DNA of 64,000 nucleotides from Massilia sp. BJB1822 (GTDB lineage Bacteria > Pseudomonadota > Gammaproteobacteria > Burkholderiales > Burkholderiaceae_D), in assembly GCF_013369485.1 (NCBI RefSeq), contig NZ_JABWEB010000008.1:1-64000 (forward strand), read 5' to 3'. The position numbers and the translations under genes were made by a program. Shown piece by piece: positions 32,522-41,215 of this stretch; position 1 is the first letter of the stretch, and the number at the start of each line of letters is the position of its first letter. The notes beneath the pieces are model-generated. The model did no database searches, was not told the origin of the DNA, and was given only the letters and a program-made list of their open reading frames with translations.

Positions 32522-33777
32522 GCGAAGCCTGGCAGCAGCACGCTGCTGGATGCTCCGTGGCCCAGCGTTTGCTCGATGATGCTGCCCACCATATCGGCCG
32601 TGGCAGCGGACAGTGTCCAGCCCAGATGTCCGTGGCCGGTGTTGTAGAAGACGCAGGGCGCCTTGCCCCGTCCCACGCGCGGCATTAGATTGGGCATCAT
32701 GGGCCGCAGGCCGGCCCAGGGCACCACGCTGCGCGTATCCACGTCCGGGAAGCATTGCCGCACCCAGTCGAGCAGCGGCTGGATGCGGTCGGCGCGGATA
32801 TCCAGGTTAAAGCCGTTGAATTCGGCGCTGCCTGCCACGCGCAGGCGATCCGCGCCGAAGCGGCTTGCCACCAGCTTGGTGGCCTCGTCCAGCAGGCTGA
32901 CATTGGGCGCGGCGCGCCGGCTACGTTCATCCTGCAGATTCACCGTGATCGAATAGCCTTTGACGGGGTACACATTGACATGGTCGCCCAAAGCGGCCGC
33001 GAAGGCGCGGCTTGCCGTGCCGGCGCAAATCAATACGCCATCGAAAACAGCGGTGGTGGCTTCGCCATCGCAAACGGCGGTGACGCGGGCGCGGCCGCCT
33101 TCCACGGCCACGGATTGCACATCCTGGCTGCAGCGGAGTTCCGCGCCCAGGCGCTCGGCGGCTTGCGCCAGGCCGGTAGTGAATTTATGGATGTCGCCGC
33201 TGGAATCGCTCTTGGTATAGAAACCGCCGTAATAGCAGCCCGTCAGCGCCGGTTCGATGGCGCGCATTTCCTCGGGCGTGACGGGGCCGCGCTCCAAGCC
33301 GCCCTGGGCCAGCAAGCGGGTGACTTCGGTGGCGCGCTCGAAAGCGGCCTTGTCGCGGTAAATGTGCAGGATGCCTTCGCGTTTCAGATCGAAATCGATA
33401 TTTTCCTCTTGCGCCCAATTGAACAGATGCTCGCGCGCGGCGATCGCCATTTGAACGGTGGCGATGGTGTTCTTTCGGTAGTGCGGGATGGCGGCGATGA
33501 ATTCGGCGAACCAGGACAGCTTATGCCAGCTGGGTTTGGGATTGACCAGCAGCGGCGCATCGCTTTTGAGCATCCACCGCATGCCTTTGGCGATAGTGGA
33601 CCAGTGATTCCACACTTCGGAGTGGGAGGCCGAAAGCTGGCCGCCGTTGGCGTACGAGGTTTCCATCGCCGGATAGCGCTGGCGTTCGAACAGCGTGACC
33701 TGGAAGCCGCGTTTGGCGAGGGCATAAGCGCTGGTGACGCCGGTAATGCCGCCGCCGATGACTGCAATGGTCTTCAT
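32518..33777 (-). CDS. dadA: D-amino acid dehydrogenase small subunit
   Basis: This FAD enzyme oxidatively deaminates D-amino acids (for example D-alanine to pyruvate), passing electrons to the respiratory chain. The ATG at 33777 opens directly on MKTIAVIGGGITGVTSAYALAKRG, the N-terminal dinucleotide-binding motif, so the 45-residue upstream extension of the frame is discarded. Its 419 residues match DadA. Other family marks are YPAMETSYANGGQLSASHSEVW and the C-terminal GRGKAPCVFYNTGHGHLGWTLSAATADMV. No alanine racemase gene is adjacent, which is atypical for dadAX operons. Confidence 0.92.
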   Translation of the reverse strand: MKTIAVIGGGITGVTSAYALAKRGFQVTLFERQRYPAMETSYANGGQLSASHSEVWNHWSTIAKGMRWMLKSDAPLLVNPKPSWHKLSWFAEFIAAIPHYRKNTIATVQMAIAAREHLFNWAQEENIDFDLKREGILHIYRDKAAFERATEVTRLLAQGGLERGPVTPEEMRAIEPALTGCYYGGFYTKSDSSGDIHKFTTGLAQAAERLGAELRCSQDVQSVAVEGGRARVTAVCDGEATTAVFDGVLICAGTASRAFAAALGDHVNVYPVKGYSITVNLQDERSRRAAPNVSLLDEATKLVASRFGADRLRVAGSAEFNGFNLDIRADRIQPLLDWVRQCFPDVDTRSVVPWAGLRPMMPNLMPRVGRGKAPCVFYNTGHGHLGWTLSAATADMVGSIIEQTLGHGASSSVLLPGFA

Positions 33778-34103
33778 AAACGATATAGCTTCAGGCGTCT
33801 GGAGGCGTGGAGGGCGCGGAGCGGAGAGCTTCCGCGCGTGGACTCCATCGGCGCCGGCCCTTGCGGGGCCGGACATTCCCGATACTGCAATGGCTTGCGG
33901 CCACCGCGGCAAACGGCATGGCCGCTTGCACGCGGAGCAGGATAGCGTAGTTTGTCAAAATGGAAAAGATATTTCGCCGTCGCCGTTGCGTGCTCAGGCC
34001 AGCCGCGCGCGCATGATCGGCTGGCCGCATGCATAAACCGGTGGTTTTCTTTATCCGGCCTTATGATACTGTTGAAGGCTGCAGCACTGAACAGGAGTCA
34101 AGC
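33778..34103. other. Non-coding gap between dadA and the KTSC gene
   Basis: These 326 bp separate two divergent genes. They include a GC hairpin (CCGGCCC, 4-base loop, GGGCCGG, near 33855-33873) in the dadA leader and a TTGACA on the minus strand near 33953-33958 with no good -10 at the right spacing. TATGATACT (34062-34070) lies before the KTSC gene. No convincing gene, RNA or repeat was found. Confidence 0.4.
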
Positions 34104-34388
34104 ATGGAAATGAAACGTATCAACGCAGGCAAACTGCGCGCCATCGGCTACGAGCCGCGCGAACGGCTGCTGCGGGTGGAATTCGACGATGGCAGCGCCA
34201 TCGACTACTCGGGCGTGGGCGCCGAAGTCTGGCAGCGCTTGTCCACCTCGGCGTCGGCATGGAGCTACTACCGCGATAACATCGAGGAAGAATTCAGCGG
34301 CCACCGTGGTGTCGCAAAGACGGAGAAAAAGTCCATGGCCGCGCTGGAAGATCTGTTCCGCGCGCCGGACGAGGACAAGGGTGTTTGA
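34104..34388 (+). CDS. KTSC domain protein
   Basis: The 94-residue protein starts from the ATG at 34104, 6 bp after AGGAG. The KTSC-type domain reads LRAIGYEPRERLLRVEFDDGSAIDYSGVGAEVWQRLSTSASAWSYYRDNIEEEF, with the usual serine-rich VWQRLSTSAS region where lysyl-tRNA synthetase-like KTSC proteins have their name motif (K-T-S-C is not literally conserved here). KTSC domains are suspected to bind RNA or ribosomes; function is unknown. The TGA stop at 34386-34388 directly abuts the ATG of the DUF2750 gene, so the two are translated together. Confidence 0.8.
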   Translation: MEMKRINAGKLRAIGYEPRERLLRVEFDDGSAIDYSGVGAEVWQRLSTSASAWSYYRDNIEEEFSGHRGVAKTEKKSMAALEDLFRAPDEDKGV

Positions 34389-34784
34389 ATGAACGAACCG
34401 CTTCACCCCAAAAAAATCGCGGCTTTGCTGGCGGCTCCGGGGCCGGTGCGATTCGATCACCTGATCGCGCAGGCGGCCGATAGCGAGACCTTGTGGGGGC
34501 TGAAAAACGAAGAGGGCTGGGTTTCCCTTGCCAACAATGCGCAAGCCGACGGCTTCGCCATCTGGCCGCATCCTGATTTCGCCCAGGCGTGCGCCACAGG
34601 CGACTGGGCCGGCTGCGAGCCGGTGGCCATCGATATCTATCGCTTCGTCGAAGACTGGTTGCCGGATATGGCCAGCAAAGGCCTATCGATCGCGGTCTTT
34701 CCGACCCCGGCCATGCGGGGCGTGTGGATCGCGCCCGGTGAGCTGAAGTCCTGCCTGGAAGAAGAACTTGCACAATACGAGTAG
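34389..34784 (+). CDS. DUF2750 domain protein
   Basis: This 131-residue cytoplasmic protein has the DUF2750 pattern: RFDHLIAQAADSETLWGLKNEEGWV, then AIWPHPDFAQACATGDW and the VEDWLPDMASKGLSIAVFPTPAMRGVWIAPGEL segment. The family is found mostly as small stand-alone proteins in Proteobacteria and has no known activity. The start codon directly abuts the KTSC stop. No membrane segments or metal motifs are seen. Confidence 0.85.
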   Translation: MNEPLHPKKIAALLAAPGPVRFDHLIAQAADSETLWGLKNEEGWVSLANNAQADGFAIWPHPDFAQACATGDWAGCEPVAIDIYRFVEDWLPDMASKGLSIAVFPTPAMRGVWIAPGELKSCLEEELAQYE

Positions 34785-34859
34785 CGCCCAAATTGAACGC
34801 AGGCGCCCTCCCTAAAACCTAGAGTCCGGTTTCAATATGGGCAATGTTATGATTTGCTC

Positions 34860-35807
34860 ATGGATACCCTCAACCCGAACTGGTTCTTGCGGGCGCGCCT
34901 CAAGACGCGGCAATTGCTGCTCTTGATCGCGCTCGACGAGCAACGCAATATCCACCGCGCCGCCGAGGCGCTCCACATGACGCAGCCGGCCGCCTCCAAG
35001 CAGCTGAAGGATCTGGAGGAAATGCTCGACGTGCGCCTGTTCGAGCGCCTGCCGCGCGGCATGGAGCCGACCATTTACGGCGAAACCATGATCCGCCACG
35101 CGCGCATGGCCCTGACCAGCCTCTCGCTGGCGCATGACGATGTGCTGGCGCTGAAGTCCGGCCTGGGCGGCCAGGTTGAGGTAGGATCCATTATGACTCC
35201 CGGCATCACCCTGCTGCCGCAGGCCATCGCGCGTGTGAAACAGCACGCGCCGCTGCTGCGCATCGGGGTGCGCCTGGAACCCAGCCATGTGCTGCTGGAG
35301 CAGTTGGAACAGGGCACATTGGATTTCATGATCGGCCGCATCGTGGAACGCGATAACGGCTCCGGCCTGATCTACGAGGAACTGACCGAGGAACCCTCGT
35401 GCGTGGTCGCGCGCGCCAGCCATCCGCTGCATGCCGCGCAGGACTTGCAATTGAAAGACCTGGCTGGCCAGCCCTGGATACTGCCGCCGCAAGGCAGCGT
35501 CCTGCGCAACCGCTGCGATATGATGTTCCGCCGCGCCGGCCTGGAACCGCCGGTCAATGTGGTCGATACCACGGCACTGCTGCTGGTCGCTGCGCTGCTG
35601 CAGCAGACCGACGCCGTGCATGTGATGCCGGCCGCCGTGGCGCAGCATTATGTGGCGACGGGCGTATTGGGCATTCTGCCGATTGCGCTGCCATGGAAGA
35701 TGGACGCTTTCGGCATCATCCGCCACCACGACCATTTGCTGTCGCCCGGCGCCAACCTGCTGCTGCAGGCGGTGCGCGCGGCGGCCAAGGAAATCTACAG
35801 TCCATGA
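34860..35807 (+). CDS. LysR-family transcriptional regulator
   Basis: The protein has 315 residues from the ATG at 34860. The N-terminal HTH reads LKTRQLLLLIALDEQRNIHRAAEALHMTQPAASKQLKDLEEML, followed by a LysR substrate-binding domain from about residue 95. The leader LNPNWFLRARLKTRQL resembles GbpR/PcaQ-like LysR proteins, which often respond to sugars or aromatic acids; the ligand cannot be read from sequence. It is not divergent from a target gene. Instead its stop overlaps the DUF3422 start (ATGA), so it may be co-expressed with that membrane protein. Confidence 0.92.
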   Translation: MDTLNPNWFLRARLKTRQLLLLIALDEQRNIHRAAEALHMTQPAASKQLKDLEEMLDVRLFERLPRGMEPTIYGETMIRHARMALTSLSLAHDDVLALKSGLGGQVEVGSIMTPGITLLPQAIARVKQHAPLLRIGVRLEPSHVLLEQLEQGTLDFMIGRIVERDNGSGLIYEELTEEPSCVVARASHPLHAAQDLQLKDLAGQPWILPPQGSVLRNRCDMMFRRAGLEPPVNVVDTTALLLVAALLQQTDAVHVMPAAVAQHYVATGVLGILPIALPWKMDAFGIIRHHDHLLSPGANLLLQAVRAAAKEIYSP

Positions 35808-37144
35808 CCATCGTCTATTCGAGCCTGAACCACGCGCTGCGCGTGCCACTCGCAGCGGAAATCCATTCGCGTCCCTTTCTCAAGCTGGACGCGCCCGAAC
35901 TGGTCTCCCACTTCGCCGTGTATGCCGATCCGGATCAGCAGACCAGCAACGCCGGCGCCCAGCATGCGCTGCTGGCCGACCTGTGCGCGCATTTCGGCGT
36001 GGCTGCGCCGGGCGCGGACGCCAGCTATTTTTTTCATGACTTCGGCCGCTTCCGGCTGAAATGGGAGCTGCATACCGAGTTCGCCACCTACACCTTCGCC
36101 GAGCATGTGGAGCACTCGCCGCCGCTGGCGCAGTCCTTCGAAAGCATGCCGATCCGCCATCTGCCGCAGCAATGGCTGCTTGGCCTGTACGGCAAACTGA
36201 TGGTGGCGGCACACGTGGCGCTGGACCGCAGCGCCGCCTCGTCGGAAGTCTTTGCCAAGGCCTTGCAATCCGTATTTGAAAGCGCCGGGCTGGCAGGCAG
36301 CCAGTTGCAGCATGGCGGCGAGCTGTGGACCGATTTCGTGATCCAGTCCGATGGCTTCAGCCGCTTCGTCATCCGCGAAGGCGCCATGCGCCAGCAGCAG
36401 GCCGGCCGCCTGGTGCAGCGCGTCCTTGAAATCGAGACTTACCGCATGATGGCCATGCTTGGCCTGCCGTATGCGCGCCAGGCCACGCCGGCCTTGAACG
36501 CCATCGAGGGCCAACTGGTGACGCTGGCCGCCGCCATGGTGCAGTCGGACGGCGCGGCCGGCGACGGCATGGCTACCGACGGCGCGGTGGAACAGGCCTT
36601 GCTGGAGCAGATCACGCATCTGGCGGCGCGCATCGAGAAGCTGTCGCTGGAGAACAGCTACCGTTTCGCCGCCTCCAAGGCTTACTTCCGGCTGGTGAAT
36701 GCGCGCATCGAGGAATTGCGCGAAAGCCGCATGGAAGGCATCCCCATGGTGCAGGAATTCATGGACCGGCGTCTGCGCCCGGCCATGGACACCTGCCAGG
36801 CCGTGGCGCGGCGGCAGGAAGCGCTGGCGCGGCGCATCGCCAACAGCAACGATCTGCTGCGCACGCGGGTCGGCATCGTGCAGGAAGCGCAGAACCGGCA
36901 GATCCTGCAATCGCTGGATGCGCGCGCCCTGCAGCAACTGCGGCTGCAGCAGGCGGTGGAAGGCCTGTCGGTCGCCGCGATTTCGTACTATGTGATCGGC
37001 CTGGCCGGCTACTCGGCCAAAGGCGCGAAGGCCGTGGGCTGGGTCGGCAGTCCCGAACTGGTGATGGGCATCCTCGTCCCCTTCGTCGCCGCCGCCGTCT
37101 GGCTCTCCCTGCGCAATATGCACAAGCGCCTGCGCAAGTCATAA
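35804..37144 (+). CDS. DUF3422 family membrane protein
   Basis: The 446-residue protein starts at the ATG that overlaps the LysR stop. A soluble N-terminal region (LNHALRVPLAAEIHSRPFLKLDAPELVSHFAVY) is typical of DUF3422. A long helical middle part includes LSLENSYRFAASKAYFRLVNARIEELRESRMEGI and MDTCQAVARRQEALARRIANSNDLLRTRVGI, predicted coiled coil. Two TM helices lie near the C-terminus (about 385-405 and 415-435). The architecture resembles membrane-anchored coiled-coil proteins of unknown function. Expression with the LysR gene is implied by the 4-bp overlap. Confidence 0.88.
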   Translation: MTIVYSSLNHALRVPLAAEIHSRPFLKLDAPELVSHFAVYADPDQQTSNAGAQHALLADLCAHFGVAAPGADASYFFHDFGRFRLKWELHTEFATYTFAEHVEHSPPLAQSFESMPIRHLPQQWLLGLYGKLMVAAHVALDRSAASSEVFAKALQSVFESAGLAGSQLQHGGELWTDFVIQSDGFSRFVIREGAMRQQQAGRLVQRVLEIETYRMMAMLGLPYARQATPALNAIEGQLVTLAAAMVQSDGAAGDGMATDGAVEQALLEQITHLAARIEKLSLENSYRFAASKAYFRLVNARIEELRESRMEGIPMVQEFMDRRLRPAMDTCQAVARRQEALARRIANSNDLLRTRVGIVQEAQNRQILQSLDARALQQLRLQQAVEGLSVAAISYYVIGLAGYSAKGAKAVGWVGSPELVMGILVPFVAAAVWLSLRNMHKRLRKS

Positions 37145-37152
37145 TGGTCGAG

Positions 37153-37193
37153 CCCGTGTCCACCTTAGGGTCTGACCCCAAGGTGGACACGGG
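37153..37193. repeat. Intergenic palindromic repeat, copy 2
   Basis: A 41-bp near-perfect palindrome has 14-bp outer arms (CCCGTGTCCACCTT/AAGGTGGACACGGG), one mismatch, then GGGTC-T-GACCC around a single central base. It shares its right half with the copy at 29361-29398. It starts 8 bp after the DUF3422 stop and lies 33 bp before the phytase-like gene. As RNA it would form a very stable hairpin. Confidence 0.85.
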
Positions 37194-37226
37194 GTCAGCT
37201 GTAGGTATTTTTAATGGATTGGTGAT

Positions 37227-38426
37227 ATGAGAAAAACGGGATGGTTGGCGGCTTTGCTGGCGGTGTTGGCGCTGAGCGGCTGCGTGGCGGCGGGTGGGCC
37301 GCCGCCTTCGGGGCCGGTGCGGGGCAAGGTGCATGTGCCGCCGGATATCCAGGCGGTGCGCGGCGAGCGCGCCATCGGCAGCCTGCGTTTGATCGGCGAG
37401 CAGCGCATCGCGCATCGCCAGCAGTTCGCGGGAACGACGGTGGGCGGCTTGTCCGGCGCCGATTACGATGCGCGCAGCGGCGATTGGGTGCTGGTCAGCG
37501 ATGACCGTTCATCGATCAATCCGGCGCGCTTTTATCGGGCCAAGCTGCATTTCGATGCCAGCACCTTCGCTCCGGTGACGGTCACGGAGGTGGCTTACTT
37601 CCAGCAGGCCGACGGCACCACGTATCCGAATGCAAGCCAGGCCGGTGGCGATGTGCCGGATCTGGAGAGCATCCGCGTCGATCCGCTCGACGGCAGCATC
37701 TGGTATGCCAGCGAGGGCGAGCGGCGACGCGGCCTCGATCCGTATCTGCGCCATGCCATGCGCGATGGCAAGCTGCTGGGCAGCCTGCCTTTGCCTGAAA
37801 TGTTTAAGGTCTACCCTGGCCGCGAATACGGGGTGCGCGAGAACGCGGCTTTCGAGGGCTTTTCGTTTGCGCCTGACGGCAAGTCGCTTTGGCTGGCGCT
37901 GGAGGGGCCGCTGTACCAGGATGGCGCGCTGCCCACGCCGCAGCAAGGCGCTTTGACGCGCCTGAGCCGCTTCGACCGCAATGGCGCGCTGCTGGCGCAA
38001 TATGCCTATCCGATCGAGCCGATTGCGCAGGCGCCCGCGCCGGGCAAGGACGCCGATAACGGCGTGTCCGAAATCCTGGCCGTCAGCGACAGCCGCCTGC
38101 TGGTGCTGGAGCGCGCCGGGGTGGAGCAGGCCGACGGCAGCTATCTGAATTTCGTGCGCCTGTACGAGACGGATACGGCGGCGGCCAGCGATGTGCGCGA
38201 TGTGCCGTCCCTTCTGAATGCGCCGGAGGGCAGCGTGCGGCCGGCGAGCAAGCGCCTGGTGCTGGATCTGAACTCCCTGGGCCTGCCGCGCGTCGACAAT
38301 CTGGAAGCCGTGGGCTGGGGACCGCGCCTGGCGAATGGCCATGAGACGCTGTTGCTGGTGTCGGACGATAACTTCCGCCGCACCCAGGTCACGCAATTCC
38401 TGCTGTTCGAGGTGCTGCCGCCCTGA
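37227..38426 (+). CDS. Esterase-like/phytase-like family lipoprotein
   Basis: The 399-residue protein has a lipoprotein signal: KTGWLAALLAVLALSGC, with Cys in a good lipobox around residue 22. The rest fits the phytase-like beta-propeller family (Pfam PF13449): GGLSGADYDARSGDWVLVSDDRSSINPARFY, DLESIRVDPLDGSIWYASEGERR, NAAFEGFSFAPDGKSLWLALEGPL and the C-terminal NLEAVGWGPRLANGHETLLLVSDDNF. Such proteins are secreted or surface-anchored, with putative phosphoesterase activity that is rarely tested. No phosphate-linked neighbours are seen. Confidence 0.85.
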   Translation: MRKTGWLAALLAVLALSGCVAAGGPPPSGPVRGKVHVPPDIQAVRGERAIGSLRLIGEQRIAHRQQFAGTTVGGLSGADYDARSGDWVLVSDDRSSINPARFYRAKLHFDASTFAPVTVTEVAYFQQADGTTYPNASQAGGDVPDLESIRVDPLDGSIWYASEGERRRGLDPYLRHAMRDGKLLGSLPLPEMFKVYPGREYGVRENAAFEGFSFAPDGKSLWLALEGPLYQDGALPTPQQGALTRLSRFDRNGALLAQYAYPIEPIAQAPAPGKDADNGVSEILAVSDSRLLVLERAGVEQADGSYLNFVRLYETDTAAASDVRDVPSLLNAPEGSVRPASKRLVLDLNSLGLPRVDNLEAVGWGPRLANGHETLLLVSDDNFRRTQVTQFLLFEVLPP

Positions 38427-38539
38427 TTTCAGAATTCCATTTGGTGGAATGGTGAATTCTGCCTGGCGCATATTCTCTCGCGTCGGGAAACAATGCACAC
38501 TGCTGCTTATCGCAACCGTGTCCATGAAAGGGATTCGCC

Positions 38540-39151
38540 ATGAAGCTGTATTACCACCCGCTGTCCGGCCACTCTCATCGCGCCCACCTGTTCCTGTCCC
38601 TGCTCAAGCTGGATTTTGAGCTGGTGCTGGTGGATTTGCTCAAATCCGAGCACAAAGCGCCGGACTTCCTCGCCAAGAATCCCTTCGGCCAGCTGCCTGT
38701 GCTGGAGGATGGGGGTGAGTACATCGCCGATTCCAACGCCATCCTGGTGTACCTGGCCAAGCGCTACGGCGACGCCAGCTGGCTGCCCGAGACGCCGCAA
38801 GGCGCGGCGGCGGTGCAGCGCTGGCTCTCGGTGGCCGCGGGGGAAATCGCCTTCGGCCCGGCAACGGCGCGCATCATCAATCTGTTCAAGCGTCCGCAGG
38901 ACCCGGCTGACAGCATTGCGCGCGCCCATCGCATCTTGGCCTTGGTCGAATCCAGCCTGGCCGGCCGCGAGTGGATCGCCGCCGACACCCCGACCATCGC
39001 CGATGTGGCGCTGTACAGCTATATCGCCCGCGCTCCCGAGGGCAATGTCGATCTGGCGGCTTATCCGCAGGTGCGTGCCTGGCTGGCCCGGATCGAAGCG
39101 CTGCCCGGTTTCGCGCCTTTCGTCAAATCGCCGGTCGGCCTGGCTGCCTGA
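38540..39151 (+). CDS. Glutathione S-transferase family protein
   Basis: The 203-residue protein has an N-terminal thioredoxin-like domain ([22 protein letters not shown]; glutathione-binding [12 protein letters not shown] and the [15 protein letters not shown] segment with conserved Ser) and an all-helical C-terminal domain from about residue 85. The N-terminal catalytic position has Ser9/His rather than an obvious Tyr, in line with beta/theta-like bacterial GSTs. The gene overlaps nothing and precedes an FMN-binding protein gene by 10 bp, so the two are probably co-transcribed. Confidence 0.92.
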   Translation: MKLYYHPLSGHSHRAHLFLSLLKLDFELVLVDLLKSEHKAPDFLAKNPFGQLPVLEDGGEYIADSNAILVYLAKRYGDASWLPETPQGAAAVQRWLSVAAGEIAFGPATARIINLFKRPQDPADSIARAHRILALVESSLAGREWIAADTPTIADVALYSYIARAPEGNVDLAAYPQVRAWLARIEALPGFAPFVKSPVGLAA

Positions 39152-39161
39152 GGAGCGCATC

Positions 39162-40151
39162 ATGGACGACAGGGCAGGCATTCCGCAGGACGGCGCACCC
39201 GAAGCCTCGCCCTGGCATGCGGGCGAGCAGGCGATCCAGCGCAGCATCGGCGCGGCCGAACGCATGGACGAGGTGGGGCGCAAGGTGATCCGGCGTTTCA
39301 TGCCGGACCAGCACCGCCAGTTCTTCCCGCAACTGCCCTTTATCGTGGTGGGAGCGGTCGATGGCGCGGGCGATGTCTGGGCCACGCTGCGCGCCGGTGA
39401 GCCGGGCTTCCTGCAGTCGCCCGATCCCGAGCATTTGAGCGTGCAGCTGGGCCGCGTGCCCGACGATCCGGCCGATGCGGGCATGGAGGAGGGCGCGGCC
39501 ATCGGCCTGTTGGGCATTGAGCTGCATACGCGCCGACGCAACCGCTTGAACGGCCGCGTGCGGGGCCAGTCGGCCCAAGGTTTCGTGCTCGATGTGGACG
39601 AATCCTTCGGCAACTGCCCGCAATACATCCATGTGCGCGACTTCAGCTTCACGCGCGCTGCCGGGGCGCCAGCGCCGGTGGCGGCCTTGCAGCTGCCCGA
39701 TCTGCGCCTGCCCGATGCCGGCGTCCCGGCCGATAGCACCGCCGCCGTGCTGGCCGCGCGCCGCCTGATCGAGGATGCCGGCACCTTCTTTGTCGCCAGC
39801 TATGCCGACCAGGGCGCGCGCCGCGTCGATGTGTCGCACCGGGGCGGGGCGCCGGGCTTCGTGCATCTGGGCGACGACGGCACATTGAGCGTGCCCGATT
39901 ATGCGGGCAACCGTTTCTTCAGCACCCTGGGCAATATGCTGCTGAACGGGCGCGCCGGTCTGGTCTTCCCTGACTTTGCCAGCGGCGGCCTGCTGCAGAT
40001 GAGCGGCGATGTGGAAATCGAATTGGCCCCGCAAATCGCTGCGGCGGCTTTCGCTGGCGCGGAGCGCCTGTGGCGTTTCCGTCCGCGCCGGATCGTCTGG
40101 CGCGCGCAGGCGTTGCCGCTGCGCTGGGAATTGCGCAGCCTGACGCTGTAA
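39162..40151 (+). CDS. Pyridoxamine 5'-phosphate oxidase-like FMN-binding protein
   Basis: The 329-residue protein begins at the ATG at 39162 with GAGGAGCG upstream. A split-barrel flavin domain is suggested at about 45-130 (FFPQLPFIVVGAVDGAGDVWATLRAGEPGF) and again at about 190-290 (FFVASYADQGARRVDVSHRGGAPGFVHL, NRFFSTLGNMLLNGRAGLVFPDFASGGLLQMSGD), the two-part arrangement of PNPOx-like nucleotide-binding proteins. Its substrate is unknown. Pairing with the GST gene suggests redox or detoxification chemistry. It ends 1 bp from the convergent receiver gene. Confidence 0.85.
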   Translation: MDDRAGIPQDGAPEASPWHAGEQAIQRSIGAAERMDEVGRKVIRRFMPDQHRQFFPQLPFIVVGAVDGAGDVWATLRAGEPGFLQSPDPEHLSVQLGRVPDDPADAGMEEGAAIGLLGIELHTRRRNRLNGRVRGQSAQGFVLDVDESFGNCPQYIHVRDFSFTRAAGAPAPVAALQLPDLRLPDAGVPADSTAAVLAARRLIEDAGTFFVASYADQGARRVDVSHRGGAPGFVHLGDDGTLSVPDYAGNRFFSTLGNMLLNGRAGLVFPDFASGGLLQMSGDVEIELAPQIAAAAFAGAERLWRFRPRRIVWRAQALPLRWELRSLTL

Positions 40152-40152
40152 C

Positions 40153-40554
40153 TCAGGCCGCCGCAGCCGCTTCCAGCGCGCCGAAGGCGTCGAGCAGGGT
40201 GCGGGCGCGGAAGGGTTTGACGATGATGCGGTCGATATGCTGCTGGCGCAGGGTGCCAAGCAGTTCGGCCGTGCAGCGCTCGGTCATCACGGCGATTGGC
40301 ATGCTGGGTCGGCTCACGCTGCCGCCCTCGCGCACCTGGGCCACCAGGCTCAGATCGTAGGCGGCCTCGGAATCGATGGCGATCACGGCGCCGTCGTATT
40401 TTTCTTCCTTGAGCAGCTGGCGTGCTTGCTGCACGCTGGCCGCCTCGCGGATTTCGGCCATGCCCAGGCTGCGCGCGGTCAGCGCGACCGTCCGGCGCAG
40501 CATGGTTTCCGGCTCCACCAGCAACATGCGGGGTGTGGCGTTTTTATCCGGCAT
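40153..40554 (-). CDS. Degenerate stand-alone receiver-domain protein
   Basis: The 133-residue protein is a single CheY-like domain. The usual N-terminal acidic pair is replaced by LLVEPETML, a candidate phospho-acceptor Asp sits in AVIAIDSEAAYD rather than the canonical DxxMP loop, and the switch Thr and Lys are kept (AVMTERC, IIVKPF). It may therefore bind partners without normal phosphotransfer. Its start overlaps the end of the upstream GAF gene by 11 bp on the minus strand, so they are coupled. It ends tail-to-tail with the FMN-protein gene. Confidence 0.8.
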   Translation of the reverse strand: MPDKNATPRMLLVEPETMLRRTVALTARSLGMAEIREAASVQQARQLLKEEKYDGAVIAIDSEAAYDLSLVAQVREGGSVSRPSMPIAVMTERCTAELLGTLRQQHIDRIIVKPFRARTLLDAFGALEAAAAA

Positions 40555-41050
40555 GGAGTGCCTCCGATTTGATCAGTTCCTGCACCGCCAGGCTGCGCAG
40601 GGTGGACAGAATGGCCAGTTCGATGCCGTCCAGCGTGCGTGGCCGGGTATCGATGATGCACAGGGTGCCCAGCGCATAGCCCGAGGGCAGGATCAGCGGC
40701 GCGCCGGCATAGAAGCGGATATGCGGCGGCCCGCTCACCAGTGGATTGTCGTGGAAGCGCACATCGTCCAGCGCATTCGGCACCACCATGATGTCGCCGC
40801 GCATGATGGCGTGGCCGCAGAAGGAGATATCGCGTCCCGTTTCGCAAGTCGCGCCCAGGCCGATGGCGGCCTTGAACCACTGGCGGTCGGTATCGACCAG
40901 CGAGATCAGGGCGATGGGAACGTCGAATTCCTCGGCCGCGAAAGAGACGATCTTGTCGAAGCGTTCCTCGGGCGGCGTGTCGAGAATCAGCAAGGCGAGC
41001 AAGGCGCTAAGCCGCTCGGCTTCATTGTCGGGCAGGGGCGCAGCTATCAT
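40544..41050 (-). CDS. GAF domain signalling protein
   Basis: This cytoplasmic protein of 168 residues from the ATG at 41050 (a GTG at 41065 adds five) is essentially one GAF domain: LLILDTPPEERFDKIVSFAAEEFDVPIALISLVDTDRQWFKAAIGLGATCETGRDISFCGHAI, then VSGPPHIRFYAGAPLILPSGYALGTLCIIDTRPR. This is the common GAF form preceding kinase or GGDEF modules, but here no effector follows. The downstream degenerate receiver overlaps it by 11 bp, so the pair may function as a split sensor. No strong ribosome site decides the start. Confidence 0.85.
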   Translation of the reverse strand: MIAAPLPDNEAERLSALLALLILDTPPEERFDKIVSFAAEEFDVPIALISLVDTDRQWFKAAIGLGATCETGRDISFCGHAIMRGDIMVVPNALDDVRFHDNPLVSGPPHIRFYAGAPLILPSGYALGTLCIIDTRPRTLDGIELAILSTLRSLAVQELIKSEALHAG

Positions 41051-41215
41051 CGTCGCAGGGCGCACGGCGCAAAGTGGCTGATCGGTCTACTTTAACAGAG
41101 ATCCATGCCGGTTCGTGCCGTGCATGGAGCAAGTGTTGCATGTATCGGAAATTGCTGTATCGGCCGCGCTTTCTTGTTTATCCTGCATCGTTTCCTGACC
41201 AAGAAGGAGAGGGCG

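Noticed and set aside
33778..33912. N-terminal extension of dadA (45 extra codons)
   Set aside because: The FAD-binding motif starts right at the internal ATG at 33777 and the extension has no conserved features.
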